This document shows, piece by piece, positions 32,846-46,023 of a stretch of 64,000 nucleotides of DNA. The stretch covers positions 1 through 64,000 of the forward strand of contig NZ_MAST01000054.1 in NCBI RefSeq assembly GCF_001758225.1. The letters run 5' to 3'. Every line of letters begins with the position of its first letter. Within the stretch, counting starts at the first letter, position 1. The DNA comes from Humibacillus sp. DSM 29435 (lineage in GTDB: Bacteria; Actinomycetota; Actinomycetes; Actinomycetales; Dermatophilaceae). The position numbers and the translations under genes are program-made. The notes under the pieces are model-generated. The model was not told where the DNA came from. It ran no database searches and saw nothing but the letters and a program-made list of their open reading frames with translations.

Positions 32846-35074
32846 ATGGTCTACGATATCGCAACGTCCAAGGCTGAAGCAGTTGCGCGCATGTACGCAC
32901 TCGCCCAACAGCCAGCACAACCACTCGGGCCAGGCAGCAAGGAGAAGAAGTCAGCCCTTGAAGCCATTGGCAGTGTGGTCGGCCTTGACCTCACCGAGAC
33001 ACCTGGGAAAGTGGAGTGTGCCAGACGCATAGCTGAGCGGGTGAAGACCACCTGGGATGAGGATTGCTACTCGCAGGGCGACTCGATCACCCTCATTGGC
33101 CTGAACAGGCTGCTCGACGGCGCCTTGAAGTTTCGCGGCGAACGAGTGACCAATGATCTGCTCGCCAACGCGCACAACCAAAGTGGTGATGACTTGAACC
33201 AAGTTGAAGGCAATGGCACGGAGCAGGGTCGGGTACGGGATGACCTCAGCGAGATCCGGCAGAATATCTCAGAGGGCATAGCAAGGCTGTCCTTATCGGG
33301 GCCGACGCCCACTGAGTTCGAGCCGACTACAGAGATCGTGCCGGAGGCGGCATCGTTCTCTAGCGGTGCTTGGCGATCGTGCCTTTTCCAGGTTCAAGGA
33401 TGGCTTCGTCTCGAGAACAACCTGGACGAAACCGCCCCCGAGGCGTTCCTGACCAGCCTCGCGACAGGTCTAGGAGAGCCCCCCACCGCCGACGAGTCAC
33501 TCGTTCTGCCGAGGTTGGCAGGAAGGATCGAGCGCGCCCTGGAACTCCGACAGCACTTCGAGGAGATCCTTGAGTCTGAGGCCGAAGGTGGAGCCACCAG
33601 GGCAAGCGCGACGCAGGCTTGGCTCGCCGCATGGGGTGAGGTCGACGAGGAGCAGGACAACGAGAGCAGCGGCCCGATCAAGGCAGTGGCCAACACCTGG
33701 CCGGTGTCGGAGTTCGTCGGCTACGCGGAGGACGGAGAACTGAGCCTCAGCCCGTCCTACCAGCGGGCGGACGTCTGGCCCACCACGACCGCTCAGCAGC
33801 TCATTGAGTCCATCCTTCGAGGCATCCCGCTGCCTTCGGTGATCCTCCTGCAGCGCACCCTTTCTCAGCGGGTCATGTACGAGACGGTTGACGGCAAGCA
33901 GCGCTTGACCTCGATCCTTCGCTTCGTCGGCCGTCATCCTCGCGCCCTCGATCTAGTGCGAGCCAAGGAGGAGGCCTGGGGGCACGCCGGCCTTGTCGAG
34001 GTCTTCCATAATGACTACCCGCAGTTCAAGAAGCTGTGGCGCGCAAATGAGTCTCAGACCCTCACGGCAGGCGTGGCAAGGGAGTACTACTTCCCGTTTC
34101 CGCTCAGGACCGGTGACGTCAAGCCGCTGTCTGGTCTCGACCACCTCAAGGGTCGCTACTTCTGCGAGATCCGTGACAAAACGATTGACGTCGTGGGCGA
34201 GCCCCGTCCCGTGAGTTCGCTCTTCGAGAAGCCCAACTCCAAGTACCGCGTCCCTGTGATCGTCTACGAGACCGTCACAAGCGACCAGATTCACGAAGTC
34301 TTCAGCCTCTATAACAAGCAGGGCAAGCATCTGAACGCCGAGGAGATCCGCAACGCCCTCTACCACAATCTCGACTTCATGCGAGCCCTCCTCGTGACCG
34401 CCGGAGACTCCGACGAAGTCGATGCAGTCGCTCCGTTCCTCTCCGAGATCTGGGATGAGCTCGCCTCAACACCCGAGGTACTGGACAGCTACGGCTTCGG
34501 CAAGGCGGGCTACAAGCGCACGAAGCTGCTCTCTTGGGTCGCGGCAGCCCTCCTCTTCAGCGACGGCAAAGCACCCACCCGTTCCACCGCAGCACAGGTC
34601 AACGCCCTCTTGAAGCGGATCGACGACGATGCGTCGGATCCGCTACGCAACTCGGACCGCGTTCGAGACGCCATGCGCCTGTTGGACCGCGCGCTCGATG
34701 CCCACGCGGTTATCCCCGACGACATCTGGTCACCAGTGTTCAAGAACGCCCAGAGCAAGTCGAAGTGGCAGGAGCTGCAGCTGGTGGCCACGCTCATCGC
34801 CTTCAGCGCCGCCGCAGTCGTGCTGGAGGAGAAGTTCGAACAACGTCTTGAGGAGTCTCTCGGAGCCATCAGCGAAAGGTCTGCGGACTGGAGACGCCCC
34901 GCCAAGACGCAAACGCGAGAGCAGTGGAAGTTCATCGCCGAGGTGGTGACAGAGCTGCTCGACATTCTCGAGGTGGCCCCCGATGAGGCCGATGGCGGCA
35001 TCGCCAGTCGCTACGGTTCTTCAGGCCTCCAAGCGCTCATGGGACTGGCACCTACGGCAGATGAGCACCAGTAG
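32846..35074 (+). CDS. DUF262-domain protein with unique N-terminal region (defence island)
   Basis: 742 residues. The DUF262 (GmrS/ParB-Srx-like) domain starts near residue 280: LSLSPSYQRADVWPTTTAQQ, IESILRGIPLPSVILLQR, then the family signature VDGKQRLTSILRF with D349. NKQGKHLNAEEIRNALYHN is also typical. The ~270 residues before it are charged and helical and I do not recognise them; the C-terminal 200 residues are helical. DUF262 domains can hydrolyse nucleotides and guide nucleases in GmrSD-type type IV restriction. The GmrD HNH half is absent. GGAGGG lies 11 nt from the ATG. It overlaps the Z1 gene by 14 bp. Confidence 0.85.
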   Translation: MVYDIATSKAEAVARMYALAQQPAQPLGPGSKEKKSALEAIGSVVGLDLTETPGKVECARRIAERVKTTWDEDCYSQGDSITLIGLNRLLDGALKFRGERVTNDLLANAHNQSGDDLNQVEGNGTEQGRVRDDLSEIRQNISEGIARLSLSGPTPTEFEPTTEIVPEAASFSSGAWRSCLFQVQGWLRLENNLDETAPEAFLTSLATGLGEPPTADESLVLPRLAGRIERALELRQHFEEILESEAEGGATRASATQAWLAAWGEVDEEQDNESSGPIKAVANTWPVSEFVGYAEDGELSLSPSYQRADVWPTTTAQQLIESILRGIPLPSVILLQRTLSQRVMYETVDGKQRLTSILRFVGRHPRALDLVRAKEEAWGHAGLVEVFHNDYPQFKKLWRANESQTLTAGVAREYYFPFPLRTGDVKPLSGLDHLKGRYFCEIRDKTIDVVGEPRPVSSLFEKPNSKYRVPVIVYETVTSDQIHEVFSLYNKQGKHLNAEEIRNALYHNLDFMRALLVTAGDSDEVDAVAPFLSEIWDELASTPEVLDSYGFGKAGYKRTKLLSWVAAALLFSDGKAPTRSTAAQVNALLKRIDDDASDPLRNSDRVRDAMRLLDRALDAHAVIPDDIWSPVFKNAQSKSKWQELQLVATLIAFSAAAVVLEEKFEQRLEESLGAISERSADWRRPAKTQTREQWKFIAEVVTELLDILEVAPDEADGGIASRYGSSGLQALMGLAPTADEHQ

Positions 35075-37877
35075 CTCACCATTCGGCGTCACACATTTGG
35101 TCACGCCGATCGGTGAGGACTCAGTTGGCTGGTGGTCCAGCTACTCCAAACAACTGACGGCTCACGGGATCTCACCCACGAGCCTCAAGGTGATCGACGA
35201 CGATGCGCAGTTCATCATCGACGAGGGCGTGTTCGGGGCGGGCTCACCTAGCAGTGGCTCGTGGCCCGCTTCACGCGAGCGCAGCGGTGTGGTCATGGGA
35301 GCGGTTCAGTCTGGCAAGACCGCGTCGATGCTCGCCGTGATCGCCAAGGCTCTCGACGCGAAGGTTGACGCCGTTGTGGTTCTTGCCGGAACGCGAACGG
35401 CCCTTTGGCAGCAAACGTTCGAGCGCTTGGTGTCTCAACTCGACACGTTCGATCAACCGTGGTCAAGACGGGTGTTCGTGCCTAACCGGGCCGTCCTGAG
35501 CCGTGGCCAGCAGGCTCCGGACCTCGCCACCCTCTACTCCCTGACCGGTCCACTCGGCAGAAAGGCAGTGTCGGGGCGGGTACCAATCGTCGCGGTGGTC
35601 ATGAAGAACGTGTTCCACCTGGAGCGCATGGCCGCGACCCTGCGCAAGTCCGTCTTTCCCGCAGCCGAACAGCGGGGGGACCCTTTCCACATTCTCGTGA
35701 TCGACGATGAGGCAGACGACTCCTCCATCCTGGACGCTGTGACCGAGGCCCGAACCGGCGTGTCCCTGACAGACACCAAACAAGTTCCCCGACGGATCGC
35801 AGACCTTTGGGAGGCACGTACTTCCCCCGGCGAAACCAGCCAGACGAACCTCTACGCCACATACATCGCCTATACCGCCACCCCTCAAGCCAACTTCCTT
35901 CAAGACGCCTCGAACCCTCTAGCGCCACGTGACTTCGCGATCAGCCTGCGTACCCCGGGACCCCGCGGAGACCTAGAGCCGCGGTCACCGTCGTACACCG
36001 ATGCGGCCGGGCTCAAGTCCTGGTACACGGGGGGCGACATGTTCTACAGGTCTCTCAGTTCGGTGCCCCTTTGCCGCACAGAGGACCCGCCGGAGGAGGT
36101 GTTCAGCAACGCGATACGGGCCTTCCTCGTCGGCTCCGCCGTGCGCCTCTGGCGCGCCCCTGAGCGAATCGGTCCCCACTCCGCACGAGGGGATCGATTT
36201 GGCACCAAGGCTGAAGCACTGTCCTCCTTCGCCGCACCGGGGTCAATGCTGATCCACCCCTCTTCGACGAAGGACGACCACTTCGACGTCGCCGCACAGG
36301 TTCTCGCGTGGTCGGACGGATCGGATCGCCGGGAAGCGCGCGCCCGTATCGACCTCGGTGAACGCGAGCTGTCAGTGGAGGGCATTCAGGCTCAGATCGA
36401 AGATGAGCCTGAGAAGTGGCAGAGCTGGATGCGGGAGTTCGCAGACGCTGCACACCGCTGCTACACGGCACTCTCCCTCCCTGAGAAGGCCCGTGTTCCG
36501 GGAATCGACGACTGGGACGAGATCTGCCGGCTCCTCCTCGAAGAGGTGGTGCCCGGCACTCAGTTGGCGGTCATCAACAGCGACGAGACCGCGGACGATA
36601 GACCGGATTTCGAGCCGAGCCTGGTCGGCGATACCTGGGGGCCGCCCCCCAACCACTCGACGATCTTCGTCTCTGGAAACGTGATGGCCCGGGGGCTCAC
36701 GCTCGAAGGTCTTACAACCACGCTGTTCACCCGACACAGCGATACGCCCCTCGCGGACACCCAGATGCAGATGCAACGTTGGTTCGGCTATCGAGGCAGC
36801 TTCATCGAGCTCTGCAGAGTCTTCCTCACGCCTGGGCAGATGGGGCTGTTCAACGCCTACCACGAGGCCGACGAGGCGTTGCGGCGAGACATCATGGCCG
36901 CCATGAACCAGCCAGGTGGGCCCTCCACCGCCGTGAGTGTCCTGCAGGGCTACAACTTCGCTGCAACAGGCAAGATCGCCAACGTCACCCCTGTGGCCAT
37001 TTGGCCGGAGGCGACCCCGTTCGTTCGACACATGAACACTCCCGAGTCTGACTCCCGCAACGCTGAGGTCGTCGCTGACCTTCTACTGCGGGGGTACGAG
37101 GTGGTGTCGACGAAGGATGGCCGGGTCCTTGGGCTCATCCTGCGCGAGGACCTAGATCTCCTTGGAACCGCGGAGCTCATAGACAGACTCGCCTACCGGG
37201 ACCACGGGCCCGGAACCTCCGGACGTGACTCAAAGCGCTGGCAGTCGCTCGCCAACCATCTTGGGCTGACCGCACAAGACTCCGAGTACCCGCTCTACCG
37301 GGCCCCGTTTGTGCCCGATGGGATCGACCTTGGCAGCAACTCCCCATACGCGATAGCCGCTTACCTGCGCGCCTGGTCGGCCGCGCTGTCCAGGCGCGCC
37401 CCAGGTCTCGTTACGACAGACCCGCCATTCGGTCCCTGGAGCCTTGTGGATCTCCAGCAGAGGGCGGCCGCTCGACCCTCCTTCCGGGTCGCTCTCCGCT
37501 TTGGGCGGGGCCCGCAGGTCGCCAGCGGCCCACTGGCGAACCTTGGCCACCCTGTGAGGACAATGGAGCGGGAGGTCACCGCCACCGGTGCCCTCCGCGA
37601 CACCTGGGGCTCTCGAGGGTCGGCAGGCAAGCGTGTATCGGACGCTGAGGCGTCTGAGCGGTATCCCGGCGACGAGTACATCGACTACTTCGCCCGAGGG
37701 GAACCCGTGCCGATCCGGGCATCCTGGGGCTCCGCACGTCCCCCGGGTGAGCCTGGGCTCGTGCTCTTCCATCCGATCGCTCGCGAAAACGAGGAAGTTT
37801 CGTTGGCCGTCGGACTGTCCCTACCCCTCGGCGGGCCAGACCAAGTCTCCGCCGTCTCGACAGAGGACGTCCCGTGA
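35061..37877 (+). CDS. Z1-domain SF2 helicase-like ATPase (defence island)
   Basis: 938 residues from the ATG inside the DUF262 gene end. Walker A GAVQSGKT (80-87), Walker B VIDDEAD (213-219) and a motif III-like AYTATPQAN (about 269-277) mark the superfamily 2 core. The Z1 part has NVMARGLTLEGLTTTLFTRH and DTQMQMQRWFGYRGSF with the Arg-finger region. A C-terminal ~250 residues has no named domain that I recognise. Z1 proteins occur in operons with methyltransferases, Vsr, GHKL ATPases and DUF4420-like nucleases (Iyer and Aravind described such restriction systems). It probably remodels or translocates on unmethylated DNA. Its stop overlaps the next GTG by 4 nt. Confidence 0.9.
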   Translation: MSTSSSPFGVTHLVTPIGEDSVGWWSSYSKQLTAHGISPTSLKVIDDDAQFIIDEGVFGAGSPSSGSWPASRERSGVVMGAVQSGKTASMLAVIAKALDAKVDAVVVLAGTRTALWQQTFERLVSQLDTFDQPWSRRVFVPNRAVLSRGQQAPDLATLYSLTGPLGRKAVSGRVPIVAVVMKNVFHLERMAATLRKSVFPAAEQRGDPFHILVIDDEADDSSILDAVTEARTGVSLTDTKQVPRRIADLWEARTSPGETSQTNLYATYIAYTATPQANFLQDASNPLAPRDFAISLRTPGPRGDLEPRSPSYTDAAGLKSWYTGGDMFYRSLSSVPLCRTEDPPEEVFSNAIRAFLVGSAVRLWRAPERIGPHSARGDRFGTKAEALSSFAAPGSMLIHPSSTKDDHFDVAAQVLAWSDGSDRREARARIDLGERELSVEGIQAQIEDEPEKWQSWMREFADAAHRCYTALSLPEKARVPGIDDWDEICRLLLEEVVPGTQLAVINSDETADDRPDFEPSLVGDTWGPPPNHSTIFVSGNVMARGLTLEGLTTTLFTRHSDTPLADTQMQMQRWFGYRGSFIELCRVFLTPGQMGLFNAYHEADEALRRDIMAAMNQPGGPSTAVSVLQGYNFAATGKIANVTPVAIWPEATPFVRHMNTPESDSRNAEVVADLLLRGYEVVSTKDGRVLGLILREDLDLLGTAELIDRLAYRDHGPGTSGRDSKRWQSLANHLGLTAQDSEYPLYRAPFVPDGIDLGSNSPYAIAAYLRAWSAALSRRAPGLVTTDPPFGPWSLVDLQQRAAARPSFRVALRFGRGPQVASGPLANLGHPVRTMEREVTATGALRDTWGSRGSAGKRVSDAEASERYPGDEYIDYFARGEPVPIRASWGSARPPGEPGLVLFHPIARENEEVSLAVGLSLPLGGPDQVSAVSTEDVP

Positions 37878-38944
37878 CCAAAGGGCACTCAAGAGACGCG
37901 ATCTACGAGGAACTTCGGGAGCGAGTAGCGGCAAGCGTTCCCGCATCAGCTGCGGATTCCCGGGATGTGGAGTGGACTTCTGCGAGCCGCGCTCTCGGGT
38001 TCGCCCGGTCCTCAAGTGGGGCCATAGAAGTGTTCCTGGTGGGTGAACCCCTGCAAGCCTCACGGCCGGGCGTCGCGAAGCATCTTGAGCACCACGAGTG
38101 GGCCACGGTTGATGGCGAGGGCCTGAGCGCCAATCGGCTGCTGTTGCCGAACGAGCCACACTTCGATCGCGTGGCCGCGTTCATCTGCGCGGAACTACAG
38201 CTGAACAACGTTGATGACAGCGTGCCGGGTGCCTTCAGTCGGAGCGAGGAGATCATCGACCTCGCACTCACCGGTGCGTCTGTTGACGCTGATGCACTCC
38301 TAGGTCTGTGCGGTGAGCTGCTCTTCTTAGATGCCCTAACCCGCGCGGATCCTGAAGGCGCATCGCAGATACTGATGCAGTCCTGGGCCGGACACCGGCG
38401 GTCGAGTAGGGACCTCCAGCTCGGCTCGATAGGTGTTGAAGTCAAGACGACCACCAGGGCCGCGTCCGTACATCACATTCAAGGCCCTTACCAGGTCGAA
38501 CTCGGGAACCCCGTGGGGGGAGTCCAGGAGACCGGTCTCTTCCTGCTCAGCGTCGGGTTGGTCTGGCTGCCCAACGATCAACCGATGGGGTTCACACTTC
38601 ACAAGATTGTCTCGAATCTCATCAGCACCCTGAGTGCCGGTGACCGCGAAGAGTTTCTCAGCCGCGTCAGTGGATATGCGGGATCAACCGGGCGTCGATA
38701 CGAGCATGACTCCCCGGAGATCGCGCCTGAGTTCCGAAGACCTTTCACGACGTCGTTCGTGCGGCTGTACGACATGACCGACTCGCGAATCCGTGTCCCA
38801 CGCAGCGACGTCCTGGCAGGCATGGACCTGGTCCCTGAGTCCGTGAACTACCAAATTCGTCTCCCCCTGCAGGTGAACGGCTCCCTGAACCCCATCACAG
38901 GGCTAGCAGAGGCGGCCGGTCACTCGCTATCCATGTGGGCCTAG
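37874..38944 (+). CDS. DUF4420-type PD-(D/E)XK nuclease (defence island)
   Basis: 356 residues from a GTG overlapping the Z1 stop. The centre contains CGELLFLDAL (the GELL family signature) and the nuclease core D180 in SRDLQLGS followed by E189 and K191 in VEVKTTT, then HHIQGPYQVELGNP. The pattern is the DUF4420/PD-(D/E)XK restriction-endonuclease family often paired with Z1 proteins. It would supply the DNA-cleaving activity, with the methyltransferase protecting self DNA. Last gene of the island; the next feature is the 3' end of tRNA-Ala. Confidence 0.9.
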   Translation: MTKGHSRDAIYEELRERVAASVPASAADSRDVEWTSASRALGFARSSSGAIEVFLVGEPLQASRPGVAKHLEHHEWATVDGEGLSANRLLLPNEPHFDRVAAFICAELQLNNVDDSVPGAFSRSEEIIDLALTGASVDADALLGLCGELLFLDALTRADPEGASQILMQSWAGHRRSSRDLQLGSIGVEVKTTTRAASVHHIQGPYQVELGNPVGGVQETGLFLLSVGLVWLPNDQPMGFTLHKIVSNLISTLSAGDREEFLSRVSGYAGSTGRRYEHDSPEIAPEFRRPFTTSFVRLYDMTDSRIRVPRSDVLAGMDLVPESVNYQIRLPLQVNGSLNPITGLAEAAGHSLSMWA

Positions 38945-38990
38945 CGGATCGGGATCGGCGCCATGCGGACACAAGCATCCCCCGTTCTCT

Positions 38991-39066
38991 TGGTGGAGCC
39001 AAGGGGACTCGAACCCCTAACCCCCTGCTTGCAAAGCAGGTGCGCTACCAATTGCGCCATGGCCCC
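38991..39066 (-). tRNA. tRNA-Ala (anticodon TGC)
   Basis: 76 nt with encoded CCA (38991-38993). Acceptor GGGGCCA/TGGCTCC with one G-T pair, anticodon stem CCTGC/GCAGG with loop TTTGCAA, T-arm GGGTTCGAGTCCC. Its 3' end points at the defence island 46 bp away. Confidence 0.97.
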
Positions 39067-39108
39067 CGGTGGGGCCGCCGGGCCCCGTGAAGCTGCGGCC
39101 GGAGCCGC

Positions 39109-39288
39109 TCAGATCTGGTTGGCCGGTGCGTCGTCCGGGCTGAAAGAAGTGTCAGCCGGCGCAGGCGCCTGCACGTCGTCGGTGGCCTGGGTCCAGAGGT
39201 CTTGCTCGGCCTGCTGCTGCTTGGCCTTCTTGCGCACCAGCACGACGGCGGCGATCGAGCCGGCGACCAGGGCGAGACGCTTGAACAT
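39109..39288 (-). CDS. DLW-39 family small membrane protein
   Basis: 59 residues with GAGGAG 8 nt before the ATG. A basic, hydrophobic N-terminus (MFKRLALVAGSIAAVVLVRK) forms one membrane helix, then the family signature QDLWTQATDD and an acidic/Pro-rich tail. DLW-39 proteins sit in this same place, between tRNA-Ile and tRNA-Ala near gyrA, across Actinobacteria. Function is unknown. Confidence 0.9.
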   Translation of the reverse strand: MFKRLALVAGSIAAVVLVRKKAKQQQAEQDLWTQATDDVQAPAPADTSFSPDDAPANQI

Positions 39289-39316
39289 TCCGGGCTCCTC
39301 TTCGGTGGTGCGGTGA

Positions 39317-39393
39317 TGGTGGGCCTAGGAGGACTTGAACCTCCGACCTCGTCCTTATCAGGGACGCGCTCTAACCGTCTGAGCTATAGGCCC
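39317..39393 (-). tRNA. tRNA-Ile (anticodon GAT)
   Basis: 77 nt with encoded CCA (39317-39319). Acceptor GGGCCTA/TAGGCCC, anticodon stem GTCCC... with loop CTGATAA giving GAT, T-arm GGAGGTTCAAGTCCTCC. Confidence 0.97.
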
Positions 39394-39440
39394 ATCGTCA
39401 CCCTTCGACGACCAGGCCCGAGAACCTGACGCGAGGGCTC

Positions 39441-39470
39441 ACGTTACCTGATCGCGTGCACCTCACACAA
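39441..39470 (-). promoter_or_regulatory. Candidate promoter for tRNA-Ile/DLW39/tRNA-Ala
   Basis: On the minus strand TTGTGT (39465-39470), 18-bp spacer, TAACGT (39441-39446), about 48 bp upstream of tRNA-Ile. Confidence 0.4.
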
Positions 39471-39477
39471 AACGAGA

Positions 39478-39513
39478 GGATGCCGCCGAGCCCGGTGAGG
39501 CTCAGCGGCATCC
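39478..39513 (-). terminator. GGATGCC-type hairpin after DUF3566/gyrase genes
   Basis: GGATGCCGC (39478-39486) pairs with GCGGCATCC (39505-39513), extended inward by GAGCC (39488-39492)/GGCTC (39499-39503) around one mismatch. It lies 22 bp past the DUF3566 stop. Confidence 0.75.
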
Positions 39514-39534
39514 GTACGCTGTGGCGGGGTGGGC

Positions 39535-40118
39535 TCAGTCGTCGGTGAGGGTCAGCTGAAGACCCCCGACGAGGGCAGAGCAGATGTTGTAGAGGAAGGC
39601 CATCACGGTGGCGATGGCGGTCATCAGGATGATGTCGATGACACCGATCACGATGGAGAGGGACACGACGCGGCCGAAGCCCACGTAGTCCTTGATGCTG
39701 AACGGGTCGGAGGTGGCGGTCTGCAGCGAGGCCAGCACACCCTCGACGTCGCTGAACACGTTCATGGTCGACAGGATCATCCAGAGCACTGCGGTGAGGA
39801 TGACGCCGGCGATGCCGAGGGCGACCGAGATGAGAAAGCTCATCTTCATGACCGACCACGGGTCGATGCGAGCCACGGCCAGTCGCACCCGGCGCGGCCC
39901 CTTGCGCCGAGCCGCCGGGCGAGCAGCACTCTTGGCGGCGCTCGCCGCCCTGACGGCAGGGTCGCGTGTGGGCTCCGGGCCCTGCGGTTTCGCCTGCGGC
40001 TGGGGTGCGGTGCGGTTGGTGATGGCGCCTCGCGAGAGAGCGGTGCCGCCCTCTTCTGTGCCGCTCGCACCGTAGCCGTAACCGGTCGTGTCGACCGAGC
40101 CTTCAGAACTCGTCGTGC

Positions 40119-40122
<4 letters not shown>
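39535..40122 (-). CDS. DUF3566 membrane protein
   Basis: 195 residues from a GTG overlapping the gyrA stop by 4 nt. Residues 1-75 are a low-complexity, basic tail; the DUF3566 domain follows with [20 protein letters not shown], two membrane helices ([19 protein letters not shown] and [20 protein letters not shown]) and a conserved IGVIDII. DUF3566 proteins lie downstream of gyrA in most Actinobacteria; function is unknown. Coupled to gyrA translation. Confidence 0.93.
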
Positions 40123-42860
<2,738 letters not shown>

Positions 42861-42929
42861 GTCAGTTCCCTTGTCGTTGTGTGCTGTTCGTCAAAGTCAT
42901 TTCGGATGCCGCTGGGCTGGGTCGTCGGG

Positions 42930-45516
<2,587 letters not shown>

Positions 45517-46023
45517 ATGGACGAAGCCGAGCGCCGAGCCGACTTCACGGCGTACGTCGAGGCCCGCCAACACGCCCTCGCCCGCCTCGCCTACCTCCTC
45601 AGCGGCGACCGCGACACGGCCGAGGACCTCCTTCAGAACGCGCTGGCCAAGGTCTACCGGCACTGGGAACGGATCCAGGCCGTCGAGCTGCCGGACGCCT
45701 ACGTCCGCCGAATCATGGTCAACGAGAACAACTCGAGGTGGCGCCGGATGACACGGCGCCGGGAGTCGCCGGCCAGCCACGTCATCGAGGTGCTCGACCC
45801 ACCCACCGCCGCGCACCTCGACCCGGCGGAGTCGATCGACCTGTGGCAACACGTGCAGACACTGCCGACGCAGCAGCGGGCCGCGATCGTGCTGCGCTAC
45901 TACGAGGACCTCACCGAAGCCCAGACGGCAGAGACGCTCGGGTGCTCCGTCGGCACCGTCAAGAGCCACACCAGCCGCGCGATCTCCGCGCTGCGCACGA
46001 GGATGAGCGAGGCCACCGCATGA
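45517..46023 (+). CDS. ECF sigma factor, SigE family
   Basis: 168 residues from an ATG with GGGG upstream. Region 2 (ADFTAYVEARQHALARLAYL then LSGDRDTAEDLLQNALAKVY) and region 4 (LPTQQRAAIVLRYYEDLTEA then LGCSVGTVKSHTSRAISALR) are complete, and the family's extended C-terminus is absent. The layout matches the actinobacterial SigE-type ECF group with the adjacent membrane protein as likely partner. The stop overlaps the next ATG by 4 nt, so the two are coupled. Confidence 0.93.
   Translation: MDEAERRADFTAYVEARQHALARLAYLLSGDRDTAEDLLQNALAKVYRHWERIQAVELPDAYVRRIMVNENNSRWRRMTRRRESPASHVIEVLDPPTAAHLDPAESIDLWQHVQTLPTQQRAAIVLRYYEDLTEAQTAETLGCSVGTVKSHTSRAISALRTRMSEATA

Larger units (their letters stand above)
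30646..38944 (+). other. Probable defence island: vsr, C5-MTase, DUF262, Z1, DUF4420 nuclease
   Basis: Five same-strand genes with lower GC and more A/T at third codon positions than the flanks (one line I counted, 33121-33180, is 58% GC). The last three are tightly packed: DUF262 and Z1 overlap by 14 bp, Z1 and DUF4420 by 4 bp. The set combines a methyltransferase, a mismatch-repair companion, a helicase-like ATPase and a PD-(D/E)XK nuclease, the pattern of methylation-linked restriction. The island ends 46 bp from the 3' end of tRNA-Ala. I find no integrase, transposase or obvious direct repeats at its ends. Confidence 0.8.

Noticed and set aside
30646-38944. Prophage or integrative element
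   Set aside because: No integrase, portal, capsid, replication or conjugation gene is present; only defence-type genes are seen.
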